DNA from: Chionis minor
Taxonomy: Eukaryota > Chordata > Aves > Charadriiformes > Chionididae
Assembly (NCBI GenBank): GCA_013398295.1
Contig: VZSF01003927.1
Span: 726,325-790,324 of the forward strand
DNA: 64,000 nt
Direction: 5' to 3'
Shown here: positions 1 to 13,000 of the stretch, piece after piece
Position numbering within the stretch: position 1 is the first letter of the stretch
Layout: every line of letters starts with the position of its first letter
Translations under genes and position numbers: made by a program
The notes under the pieces: model-generated
Database searches by the model: none
Seen by the model: the letters and a program-made list of their open reading frames with translations, nothing else
Told to the model about the DNA's origin: nothing

Positions 1-3000
1 TTCGACATAATTTGTTCTTCCCCAAAAATATTAAGTAAGACAGAAGCATTTCTAATTATTTAATTAAATTGCCACCAGAACAAAGAAATGTTTCAGAGTG
101 AAATACAATCCTGATGAGAAGCACTTCCATGTAAAAGAGAACATTAGTCATGGAAAAGCATTCTGAATCCAGCTGGACTCATTGCACAAAAAGATGAATC
201 TGTATGTTCCTCTGTAACAGCTCAGCTATGGTACTGTAGGATAATTAAAGCCAGTTGTTAAAGATTTCAGAGTCAGAGCATAGTTGCTATATCCTGCCCA
301 AGCACCTATCAGTGGCAGAAAGCATCTCTCCCCTTGAGCCAGTGCTGATTCAGTATTTGCATTTGGAAAGTTGCATCTAATGCAATTCTTGGAAGAAAAG
401 AAGCAGGTTTATGATATGCAACTGTAAGTTAATTTTGTTTTAATTACTTCTAAAATTCTAAATGAAAATCTAAGCAGATGATTTACACACTAACAAATTT
501 TCCCAACGTTCCCCATCACTAATGCATTATACCCTACTCAACCACAACAGACAAAATCCGCATCTTATGGAAAAAATTTAAGCACTGATTTTTAGAAGAT
601 AATGTCACTGAAATAAGCCTCTTTTCCAAATGAAAGGACATCCACATTCCAAACTAGACCTGTGTCCTGCAACAACTAGACTCTTTCAAAATAAATTCTG
701 CACTTTCAGGATGTTTTTTTAGCACTCTCCTGGCACATGGATTTAAAAAACCAAACTCCTATGAAACAAATGTTGCGGTGCATTTGAATTTGCATTCCAT
801 AGCATCTGTGCCAACATCTTTACCTAGCAATTAAGTTTCCAGAATTGACCTCAGCTATGGGAGAAATAGTGATACAATCTAAGCTAAAACTCTGAATAAA
901 ATAAATCAACAGAAACTTACCTGAAACTTCAACAATGCCAGATTATCACTATTGGTTTTGAATACTACATATCCTCAGTCTCACCAACAAATATTTTGTC
1001 TCTCACAATGTTTAGAAAATAATGTGTGAGGGTGAATAAATAAGGTAATTCCGGCATATTTAATTCACTCTATTACTAAGTTAAATGTGTCCCACTTATA
1101 ACTGGTTTTACAGAGGATAACAGCCTGATAGCTAGTTAACTTCCTCATTTAGTTGCTGTGGTCAGCTGAAGAAATAATTGAAAATCTTGTCATTAAACAC
1201 TTAAACCATAAAAAGGGCAGACAACCAGAACTCTTACTGCCTTGTGTTGCATGTGGCATTCATGCTAACATGTCACAAAACAAGACCTTCTTTTGTCAAA
1301 AGCATCATTCAATTAATTTCTTCATAACCTTTCTGGGTAGGTATCAGTTGCCTTTGGTAAGGTTCTGAAAGACATTCACTACAAAGAATTCTGATATTGG
1401 TCTGTGACCCGCTCTATTTTCTGATCTCAGAACTGATGCTTCAAGAATAATAACAAGTTTTTTTAAAAACCAAATTCATTTAAACTTCCAGTTTATAACA
1501 ATATTAGGGGATATTGATTGCGATAACCCAGGCTGACTTTAAAAGGTCATGAGCAACAATGAACTTCAAACAACTACTTGTAAAAAAAAAAAAAAAGTAG
1601 CCATTTTTCATGCCTTTTGACAGGAAGCTCTCTAAACTCAAAATAGTAATTTCTCAGCTACTGCTGCACATTACTTCCTCGTTTTTTGAAAAAGCAACTG
1701 TTAAAGGAATTTGAAAACAAAAGGTGTTGAGAATGAACTCGCATAACCAAATTCAGAACTTGAACTGGTTTTATTGCTATGTATGAATTGAAGAGTGATT
1801 ATTACCTACCAAAACAAAAATAACCAAGAACGTAGGACTATGGGCTAGACCTGGTATGAATCTTTGACAGTAAGCAATCCAGTTTCTGAAAGCTGAGACT
1901 ATTTTCTCCTCCCATTACCATTTAAAAAAAAAAAAAAAAAAAAAAANNNNAAAAAAAAAAAAAAAGGCAGCTGAAATTCTGTGTAATATGAACAAGCCCA
2001 GTGCCAGATGCAATCAGATTGCACCCACCAAATCAGGCTTTGTGAAGAACTTAACACTGACTTGCTTAAAGTCTGGATCAAAATGAAACTAAGCCAACCA
2101 CTAGACACTCTGTCTTGAGAGAAACAGCTCTGAACACGCAGAGAAGGCACCTACAGGATTTTGGAGCCAACTGGGAAGGCACCTGGAAATCAAGACACTT
2201 GTGGAATTAGATAGCTGCAGAGTGGGAGGGTTTGCTTTTGTTGTTTGTTTTGTTGGATTTTTTTAAATTGATTTTGCATTTATGCGATTAGTTTCCTTCT
2301 AAATCCAGTTTTAAATAACTAAAGCCTCCTACTCACTTCAACTTATATTTATTCTATTTATCTCTTTCTCTAAATTTGTAAACCCACCTTTAAATAGCCC
2401 TATTCTTTGGTAGCTTTCATTAAAATGACTCACATGTTTAACTTTATCTGAACAAAACAAAAAATGACAAATGGAATCCTCTACACGTTTCCTGGAACTA
2501 TAATGTCTGAAAGCCTTTTACACGCTGCAAAACAAAGTTGAAGGGCAACTGCTTTTCACTAATGACGGGTAATTTATAGAAACTATCTCTTTTTGGTGGT
2601 TAAGTTTAATATTACTCAAAAAGATGCTGCATTACTCTTCAATAAGCATAGACATAAATGCAAGTTTTTGCATTTATGACATAAATACTTACAAGCTTTT
2701 ACCTGAAAAGGAAGCAACAACAACCACTTGGACAAACGACGCCAAACAGAGCATTCATTATCACAGGCAGTGGCACTAATTTCAAGCTGATGTCTCATAA
2801 CAGTGAACACAAGATCCAGCAATCATTAGAAAGCTCACGTCCCTGAACCTGAAGTTACTGGGTAACAACTGCATTTGCCAAAGGGACTACCCGCCAGAGG
2901 GAGTCGCTGTTTCACACATTAAATCCCAGTTGGCAAATGATCAACTTCAAGATGTGACTCCTCTGGGAACTGTCAGAGCAATGCAAAATACTAGAGGCAA

Positions 3001-3903
3001 AACAAAACCTGAAGTTCAGGAAGAAGTCGATACAAAACATGATATTAACGTTCTGTTTAGAAAAAGAAAAAAAAAAATCCCACAGTTACTTTAGCCATTC
3101 AAAGAGATGTTCCTTATACACTGGGAAGTGAACACATAATTTTGCCAACGTACACTCTTACAGAGCCTCTGGCTTTAAACTGTAAATTTTACATAAGTAA
3201 ACAACATTTGCGCAAATTAGTGCAAAATAGGTATTTTTGTTTTATTTCCCCCATTATATCAGTGGCAACATTACTGGGGCATGGGATAGATTAGAATCTT
3301 CTACGTACAAAATTCAAACAATTATTTCTCAAGGCTGAAACCCCAAAGGTTCTTAATACTGCTGGCAAGTAAAAAAGACAAAGGCCATTAAAAATAAGGG
3401 ACATACAATTTCAATTTACTTTCTACAGTCTTTAACATTGCTTATCAGTAAATACTTTATCTTTCAGATCATAAACAAAGAGGCACTTTTAGAATCCTGA
3501 GGTAAGAAACCTAATTCTCATTCCCAAAGATGAATTTTCATGGGTAATGTGTCACTATGCTGACAAAATCACTGAGGTCCTCACACAGTTAAAAATGTCT
3601 GAGTTACCAATTCCTGCATATGAAATTTCTTGTTGAAAGCATGGAATCAACAAATGTTAAAAACCAGACAGTCCTTGAATTATATACTGCTCAAAACAGC
3701 AACATACTATTTTTCAATATGATTTCTCTAGCCAAAGATTTAACTTCATTCTTTTACACATATACTTTGAGAACAAAAAGAAGATAACTGAAGAAAAATG
3801 CAAAGAATATAAATACAGACATATGCTATGTTTTCATTTACATCAGATCTCAACACAACTTCAAACAAGAAATCTGCAATGTAAGTTCTGTTCTGTAACA
3901 TAC
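1..3903 (-). other. FSIP1: FSIP1 intron downstream of exon 10
   Basis: AT-rich sequence with the gapped poly(A) tract and no exon matching the FSIP1 C-terminal region. It runs off the left edge. Confidence 0.75.
1924..1965. repeat. Poly(A) tract with assembly gap
   Basis: A run of A is interrupted by four N at 1947-1950 and resumes for about 15 A. The N positions show that the assembler or polisher could not fix the homopolymer length, so the true length is unknown. On the minus strand this is a poly(T) tract in the FSIP1 intron. Confidence 0.95.
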
Positions 3904-4068
3904 CTGATATATCTGACTTGGAGATTTTGAGCAAGAGCTAGAAATTGCAGAAAAATCCCCATCAGATAGTAGTAACTGAAGCTTAATGTCTATCTCATTG
4001 AGGTGATGAAATTCCATTGGTTCAGGTGTGTACCCTTCCCCTGGTGTTAGCCAGCCAGATACATCCTC
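3904..4068 (-). CDS. FSIP1: FSIP1 exon 10, last coding exon in the window
   Basis: This 165-nt exon, phase 0 at both ends, follows ttctttcaatag and ends TATCAG|GTATGT. It encodes residues 328-382. [10 protein letters not shown] and LNEIDIKLQ align with human SGWVVPVKGY and LAEIDIKLQ, and [13 protein letters not shown] closes the exon. No further exon is recognisable between 3903 and 1; the human protein has about 200 more residues, so the remaining exons are expected beyond the left edge. Confidence 0.9.
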
Positions 4069-7000
4069 CTATTGAAAGAAAATATTTAATCCTCATTCCC
4101 AAAGGAAACAGACTATAAAGGCAGTTACACATCAAGTGTATTTGTTTTTCAAATAAACTGTACTTAAGAATAAAATGTAAGTTTTCATCCACCTCAGTGT
4201 ATAGCTGAAATCTGCCAATATTCATGTATCATGCACACTCAAAAGCAAGTATGGACAGAACAATTAGAGGCACACATTTTTCATTTTTAAATATAACCGA
4301 GCAATAACCTAAATGGACTTAAATATATATATTATTTTATTCTTAGAAAGCACATGCATATACATGCATTATTAAAATGTAATACCAAAAAAGGTGTTGT
4401 GTTAACCTAAACAGACTTCTGCTATTATTTTACTTATTTCTATAAAAGTCCAAAGTCTGTGTTCTCACTGACTAGCACTCGGAAACCCTGAAATAAAATT
4501 GCTTAAAGCCAGATGCTTCAGCTTCATGACAGTGGGCCAAAGAGCAATGAGACAGCTGCCCAGTTCCCCATCCATTCTTCTGAAGGTTACACAGCTCCCT
4601 TGATCAAGTTTTCTTTATGTCAAAGAGAAGTGCTTTGGATAGCTAATCCTTTGTCCTTAATGATGCCTCTCACTTTATAGCCTCTTAGCCAAGTTAGTCA
4701 AACCTTTAAAACAGTCTCATGCCATGCCATGCTATCCCTATCGCAGCTCCCTTTCATGGGTGCAAACTCTTCCCTTGTCGCAGTTTCTCTATTTGTTCAA
4801 TGTAACAGTCGCAGCTCCCTTCTGAAGGAATAATTGCTTGTCATGGTCTAACTTGCATACAGATCTTGCTGCCCAGCGCTGCACAGTAAGCATCACTTCC
4901 TGATGCTACTGACATGAAAATCAATTTTAGGAGTGTCGTGCTCCTTTGCAAGATAATACAGATATGGATGAAGAGGAAAGCATTTGGCAGACAGATCCAC
5001 CAGTCGTAAGTCAGAAAACACAAAGAACATGTGTTCTTATAAGCTCACCTTTTCAATGCTGATATTGAAGTGAAAAAGCACAGGAACAGACTCCCGTGCA
5101 AGTCAAAGAAGGAAATACAACCAGCAGCTATGTCCAAAAGGACAACCACTTTCCATCCAATAAGGAGTCAAAAAGAGGGAAAGCCTGACCAGAACCAGAC
5201 TTGGAATGAAACTGCAGAGGTTGATGCTACAGTAGAAACCACCTGGAACCAAATGTCCCAATGAGGGTATGAGATGTAATGTGGCACTTGCAATGTGTCA
5301 CCAAAAAAGAAAACAAGGCATCCATAGGAAAGCAAAGGAACTGCACTGAGGTGAGTAGCTGCCACCCTTCCAGAGGCCCAGTGTGTTATCACAGAAACAC
5401 TGGGAGAGAGAGAAAGCAGAGTTATTTTCCTGATCATGATTTACATGACTTTTTCTTCTTGACAGCAGCAACACCTGACTAACCAATATGAGTATGTGCT
5501 CCTAGTACAGGCAGTTACATATTATGAGTGAACTTGGTGCACTTGACCCAAACAGATGAGCACATATTCACGAACAGATGCGGGTTCTCCACAGCAACCT
5601 GGCACTGTCTCACATGCAGGGAAGCAGGTCTGCACAACCACCATTCACTGAGAATGATACTAGCAGATTACATCTCTGCCCTGACCACAAAGAAACAGCA
5701 GGTAGGACCTCAGAAGGGCAGGGCAGGACAGGGATGCAAGGGAGGACAAGAGTGTATTGCTGGTTTCCTTTATTTTTCCTAACAGAAGACGGCCAGCACC
5801 TGGCCCTAATACTTCAACATCTGTCTTGCAAGGGATTCATGTCGGCCACTCCTTTACAGCTTCCAGATTAGTCCTCTGGCTACTCAAGCAGCCACATCCA
5901 CACAAGAGGAGGAAATACCAGCTTCCAATTACAATACCCGTGCTATGAGGTCACCCCTGGTTCATCCCCATTACCCTAAAGCACACTGGTTGCAAAAAGA
6001 AAAAAGCATACCCCAAAACCAGTCACAAATTACCTCTATACTACATTTTAAAAGATACTACTACTACTACTAATAAAAAACAGTAATCTCTTTTGTGAAA
6101 CAAAATCAGTTCTTCTAATGCTTTCTCATACAAGTATGATGCACAACCAGTAAGACTGATCAGACATGACCTGACTGCAGAAGAGCCGCTCAGAAACGTC
6201 TCTAGGAGCTTGCCAGCTTTGTGGAAGTATCTGTTCAGGTGACACGGTGACCACCATAACATAAATATCCAATGTGGTACTACACTCATGCCATGTTAGC
6301 CACCCCCTAATCAGACATGAAGAGCATGGTGCAAACACACTGAAATGACTACAGGAGTCAGTTAAGCTGCAACTGGGATCATTAGCTACATCTCAGTGTC
6401 TGCATCCCATGCTCCAAGTATCCAAATTACTCCAGTAGCCACTTTACTCCAGGGTTATACAGACTCACACGCTCTCTTTTGTGTTTTCAGGATAGCTTTG
6501 CTTGGAAAATAAGGTTCTGCCCTGTCAATGTTTCCTGTGTGTTAACTCAGAACAATACTTATATTACAGCACAGTCAGTGCTTATTGCTGTGGAACATCT
6601 GAAACAAGTTATACCCCTACAGCTTTGACAATTACATTAGCATGACCATGTACTTCTAAACTATTTTAAGTAGCCATAAAACACTTTTTTTTAAAAAGTG
6701 AGAAGTGCTGTTTGGACATTTGACATATTTAGTAGTATGAGTCAAATGAAGTTATCTCATCCACGTTACATTATACAGCGAAATTCATACAGCATAACCA
6801 GCTCTTCCCTGACCGATGTCCTCCAAAACATTACTTTAGCCAATGTGGTTGCGCTAGCTTTTTAAAAGTCAGAATTAAGTAAGATGAAAGTGGCCATCAG
6901 CTGGACAGTTACCTGGGTCAGCTTGAAGCAGTCCAGATTACTCATTAGCTGATAATTTCCTCGTGATATTTGTTATAAACCAGCCACAGGAAATGCCTCA

Positions 7001-10000
7001 CCCATAATATAATTCAAATGTGGGAGAGGAAGACAGACTAGACAGGTTTAAGTAACTATTATCCTTTCCTTTATTCTACTTTGGCAGTATATTTAGGAGC
7101 TGTTTTCTTTAAAGAGATGATTTAGTACAGACTACACTAACCCACAAATTACCATTTCCATTCTTGTCCGTTGTATCAAGAACGGACATGACCTGTCCAC
7201 AACACACATGACCTGTGTAGTGATCTATTTAATATCTGATACAAACAGTAAAATCTCCATAGATACATGCCCACATTATAGTGACATGTGCCAAATACAA
7301 AATTTGGATAAATGGTGTACTTTTCCATTGCCTTGATGCCTTGTGAATTGGTGCAAAGAAAGGTACACATCGCTAGTCAGAATTTGCATGAACTATTATT
7401 CTGTATAAATGCCTCTGAATTTTGTGAAGGACACTAGCTTAAAGAAAAAGAAAACCCAATAACTACACATTATGAGAGAAGACTTTTGCCATCAGTAAAA
7501 TAATAAATTAGGAAAAAAAATCTTTAGGTCAGAAAGCTATGATGTTTAGTAACAGAAGGCTGTTTAAAACATCTTCACATCTTTAAACGCTGATGTTTAC
7601 TAAATGAAGAACCACCTCCTCAAATTGAAACACGTCCTTGATGAGGAAACAAGAACAGAAGAGACAGTATTGTTAACCAAGCACCAACCTTTCCAACAAG
7701 AGGAGAAAACAAAAAAAGAACACCCCCAAAAAGGCCCCACAACCCTCTCCCTACAGTTTCTTCTTATTCAAAGGCTGAACCAAGTACTGTTTCAGGTGAA
7801 CATTTTGTTACCCTTATGTGGGATTATAATGCCAAAACTGTTGCAAGCATATCTAATACAATACCTTGAATCTTTTCATAAATGCACAGATAGAAGATCA
7901 ATTAAATAATGATCCAGTGAGATTTAACTTTGTTCTTCTAATATGTGACAAAGTACAATAAAAATCAACTGTTCTAAACAGTAGATTAACATTAGACCAA
8001 AGAGCCTTCCATTGCATTTTTTTTAATGCTAAACTATGTCAGCTAAGCCAAACATCTCTGTGCATCTCTGTGGGCCATAAACTGAGTATCCCACACAGAT
8101 AAATTAATCTGCAAGTTTGGTGTGCATGTCCAAAAAAAAATTAAATAAGCTTTCTGTGTAAATCAAGGGAACAAATGTCTGGGTGGTTTAAGTGCTGATA
8201 CTTTTAAACCTTTGCATACTAATGAGCAGCAAAGGTTATGTTTGCTGTGCTTCTACTTTAGCTTACTAACTGTGAATGAACAGTTACTATTAAAATATTG
8301 CACATTTATACAATCTTAGTCATTTGTCCATCACGTTTTCCTGACTGATACGGACTCCTTCACTTATACTTGTCCCACAAGGCTCTGAAAATGCCAAAAC
8401 CTAGTGTGTGTTTACTAGTTTCCCAAGAGTAAAGAGAAAAGTTTTGGACCATGGACTGAGTGAGTTTCAATGTAGAAATAATACTGAAGTTGGGTAAGTT
8501 ACAGATTTGTTTAATGTCACAAACCATGGATAGGTTAGTTCTCTGTTTCCATAACCAGTTTGTATTCAGATGAAGAAAACCCTGAGCTCATCTCCTTACC
8601 CCATATCCTGAAACAGTAATTTGTAAAGATGATTTTAGACACATTTTAGAAAAGAACAATGAAGAGTATCACCTCTTGGATGTCTTCACCACCTTATTAG
8701 AAAATAACTCAAAGTAAAATACGGGAAGAGAATTAAAAAAAATAAAATACACTGCATTTGTTTTTGTTTCTTTTTCTCACACCTAAGATGTTATTTCACC
8801 TACCGAAAAATAATTTACTCCAAATCATTTTTAGCTGTATAATTAAACAGAAACTGGACTTTGCATATATTTTGTTCATTATACACAAAGTTCATATCTT
8901 TCTTTTTAAGTATGGTGATTCAGTGTGTACTTACAAATGTTGTGAAAGGGTTCATAACATTACTATAGACAACATAATGTACACGTTAATGCATAACAAA
9001 TTAGAAAGGTCACCTTATTTCTTTACAGAGAGCAAGCATTTTCCCAGTATTTCTTATTTATTAAAATGCAGGTTTCTTGAAGTATTATATCAAGTTTACG
9101 TAGTTTGAGGATGTTCATTCTATGAAAACACGTATCTTTAGCATGTTTAATACCATATATAGTTGAAAAGTACTGTAAGTTTCTAGTATGATTCATTTTT
9201 CAAACCAGATTTTATCTTCCCATCCTAGCAGCCTGACGATTACCTCTGTAAAACAACAGAGCCCCCAAGATCTCCTTCGCTGTGACATTCCCCTCAAAGC
9301 TGTAAGAAATAAAGGCCATCTCCTAGTAACTGGGAGATCAAAAGACTATTTGACATCTCCACATTTCTGCGAACCCATTTGTGTCACAGACTCTCCTAGA
9401 AGCAGTGACTGGCGAGACAATCAAACACTCTTTTATGCTCCATGAGGAACGGTATTTCTATGTACTTCAGCTCTTGCTATCCATTGCAGTATGCAGAATG
9501 CACGCTCTTTAGCAATATTATGTTGGAGCATAAATGTCTAATACTTAAGCAGAGTTTGGATCCTCTGTATACTTTTAAGACAGAGTGAGTTGGAAGCTGC
9601 ACAAAGATGTCATGTTATCTTTCTAAAAGGACGCATAAGTTTCATCAATGCATACTGATGGATGGGCCATGGATGTTCCATCCCTGGAAGTGTTCAAGGC
9701 CAGGTTGGATGGGGCTTTTGAGCAACCTGGTCTAGTGGGAGGAGTCCCTGCACATGGCAGGGGGGTTGGAACTAGGTGATCTTTAAGGTCCCTTTCAACC
9801 CAAACCATTCCATGATTCTTTGATTCTACATTTCCCCAGTTGCTGCATTCTGAAGTTCAGGTCCTCAAAAAAGTCTTGGAGGTTTTTGGAGTAGCTGCTG
9901 AGCCTTCTACCAGAGAGTCCAGCACTAGCCACTTGGACTGATAGGCCATAATTTCACATTTCATGCAGAGAAAATAGGTCATCTTCTTTTCTGAGGAGCT

Positions 10001-13000
10001 TCTAAGGCTCTTTCCACTCGTGTCTAGCTTTTAAGTTCTGCTGTTTTTCTGAGGCCGGGCATGACCAAGTGTTAGTAAAATGAACAAAGAAGCCAATGCA
10101 AATTCATTCTTGGAGACAAAGCAAATGGGATTTTTCCAGCTTTTCTCTCCTATCTCAGTAGGTTACTTCATGGTAGGACCAAAACCAAATCAAATTTAGA
10201 TTTACCGTAAAAATAAGCCAAATACGACAGTACAAATTAAAGTTGACATACCTTAAGACCTTGAAATTCAATTCCATCTTCTGTATCTTTCAATAGTTCA
10301 ATTAGCCTTTTCCTTTCTCCTTCAAGCATAACAAACTGGTTTCCTGAATCCTTTGCTAGCTAAAATATTTAGAAAAAGAAAAAAAAAACTTTAGAACTCC
10401 TTTAGCTCAAACAGCACGAAGTTTTTAAACTCTGTGAAATTAACATCCACATGGCTTATTGCCATAATAAAAATTATCACTCTGACAGAAAAATCTAGCA
10501 GCCTACATATAACAAATTGATAACCTTACAACAGTCTTTACATAGCGGGGGGGGCGGGCGGGGGGCCAGATATTTTTCATCTGAGGAAAAATCATTACAG
10601 CTACTGGGTCTTCACAGAAAAATAAAGCATGAAAAACAAGGCATCTATTTTCTGACAGAAAGAACTCTTCTATAAATAAGGGTCCCATGCAGGCTATATA
10701 TAAACAATCTGCATACCTATTCTTTATCTATTCATAGGAGCACCTTCCTTTAATTTAACAGTAAATACACTCAAAGAAAGCACAAACAGAACAACTCATT
10801 TTCCAGTACTCTTTAGCAAATACATAGAAGCAGTACTATCTGCACCAATATGAGCATCCAAGATAAGAACTATGTTATACCTTATTCTGCCATAAACAAC
10901 ACTTCTTAACAGCAAGATACTTTTCAATTACACCTAATGTTAATGTTCCTGAAAAAAACCCCAACTGTCTCCAGAAGTACTTATACATTATATTTCAGTT
11001 AACATTTAACAAAATGTTAATGATTTTATGCTTTAATGCTTACCTCAATGTTCTTTTTAATGAAATCCCGATTGATTTTACTTTTGCTGTGCTTTTTTTC
11101 TGGTTGATTAAGAAATTCATTTGTTTCTAATTCACTTGGATAATCTGAAGTTTGAGGAAGAAAAGTTGCTAAGTTATGACCATTCCTTTTCTGACTCAAT
11201 GAGAACTGTAGTAACAGCAATCTCATTTAAATCTTTAACAAACAAAGTGGATAGACAAACTTCTTATATGCTGTTTTCATTATTCAGATAAACTATATTG
11301 CTATATTTAAAACATAACTATTGTCAAAATCTAATCTCATTTTTAAGATTTTATTATATGAGATCATTCAATGCAAAGGCTAAAAGACTTCTGGATTTCT
11401 GACCTCAAAAATGTTAAACATGGCGGCTTTAAAAGCCACGGCATTCCTTCGAACCCTATCATTGTTTCAGTTTTATCATCAGTACAAAACCAGACAATAA
11501 TTTTTCTGAAAACCACAGAACTATTTGGAGACATATCAAGTACATTTTTTAAAATAAAACAGCTGAAGAACAGATGATATAGCTGATATTATTATAACAC
11601 AGCTTATAAAACAAATTTTGTTTAAAAATAAACTCATAGAGCTGTAAAGCTATTAAACAGCCACATGATATTCTGACATCACGTGCATGTTTTTTTCAAC
11701 AACGGGTTTCTATCCATCATACAAAAATGAGCACATATTCTGTTTTTCAGAGACTTTTACCAGTTTTAAAAAAGCAATTCCTTTATGAACAGCAAATATT
11801 TACCACATCATTAAATAACAAGTCTAAGCAAATACAATTAACTTCTAAGTCTCCAAAACTACTTCAAAAGTAGTCATGGTACTTTCTGCTTTTCTGGAAA
11901 GTAGAGATTTGAAAATTGGGTGGGCTATTTGCCTAGAAAACCCTACCATTTAACATGTTAGATAGTAGAAGATAGGCTATGGAAGTTTACGTGGAAGTAA
12001 CTGTTTTTCAGAGTGAGTAGATTTGAAGCAAACTCCCAATGATATGAAATTAATTCTGTGCATCCTTTTACACACTATGGAGAAAAAACTGTGCAGAGTT
12101 ACTCTCAAGTGGCAAGTAAACTTTAAAGGACTGAGGTGTTCAATCTGACCAAGAAAACCCTGTCACAGTTCAAATGCACAGCTGTTTACTGAAAAGCATC
12201 CCAAACTATCTTTAACATTACCAGGTAACATCTTGAATCTATCAAGGAACTGGATCGAATAGGAATTTACCAATCAATATAAACATGACAGGTTGTATTC
12301 TGAAATGAGCAAAACACACCAAACAGCAACATAACATGCAACATACATGAAACATTACTTTTAAGCTACATCTTTCTCTAACTGTAGAATAAGCATTTTT
12401 GAGGGGCAGCTATCATACAGAACATCTCAGAGCATTCAGGTGAAGAAGGGACAGACATGGATCAGCAGAGCAAAGAACACACTGAAGATTGCCATTGGTA
12501 AGTAAAAGAGAGACTGCAGCTCAACAAATTTTGCATACAAGTTTGGGCAGATTTGGTACGAATTTCGAAGATTTGGTACAAATCTTGATGAGGCTGCTAA
12601 AATAATATCATAAAACTAATACATACATTCCTCTTCGTAAGTTAAGCTCCTCTTGTTCAGCATCTGCCTTTATGACAACTGTTACACAGAAATCCAAAAC
12701 CAACCAAAACAACAAGTCTCAGCTATTCAGAAACCCCATCAAAAGCCTCCAACAGAAATAGTAAAATTCATTTAAGTGATTTATTGCACATAAGTTGTAA
12801 GTGATCTCTATTTCATGTGTTCCCAAACCAGGAGAATGTAGAACATCTCAAAATCGTGCAAGCAACAGCAACTCCTAACCATGCCTGTACTGGGAGCTTC
12901 AGAAGTCATTGCTGTCCTGAACACTGGTAATGAAACCTGCCATTGCTATTCAAGGACACTCCAGCACAACTCAGAAATTGTGAAGGTGGAAGCTGAGGGT

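Larger units (their letters stand above)
4069..10251 (-). other. FSIP1: FSIP1 intron 9
   Basis: A 6.2-kb intron between exons 9 and 10. It contains the TAC microsatellite and the plus-oriented CR1 tail. Overlapping open frames around 5.1-5.9 kb on both strands show no recognisable domain. Confidence 0.85.

Noticed and set aside
11145..11232. Upstream extension of FSIP1 exon 8, with a frame reading VLIESEKEW that looked like human FSIP1 text and implied a frameshift
   Set aside because: The better acceptor at 11146-11145 has a strong pyrimidine tract, joins exon 7 in the right phase and gives a longer match ([12 protein letters not shown]), so no frameshift is needed.
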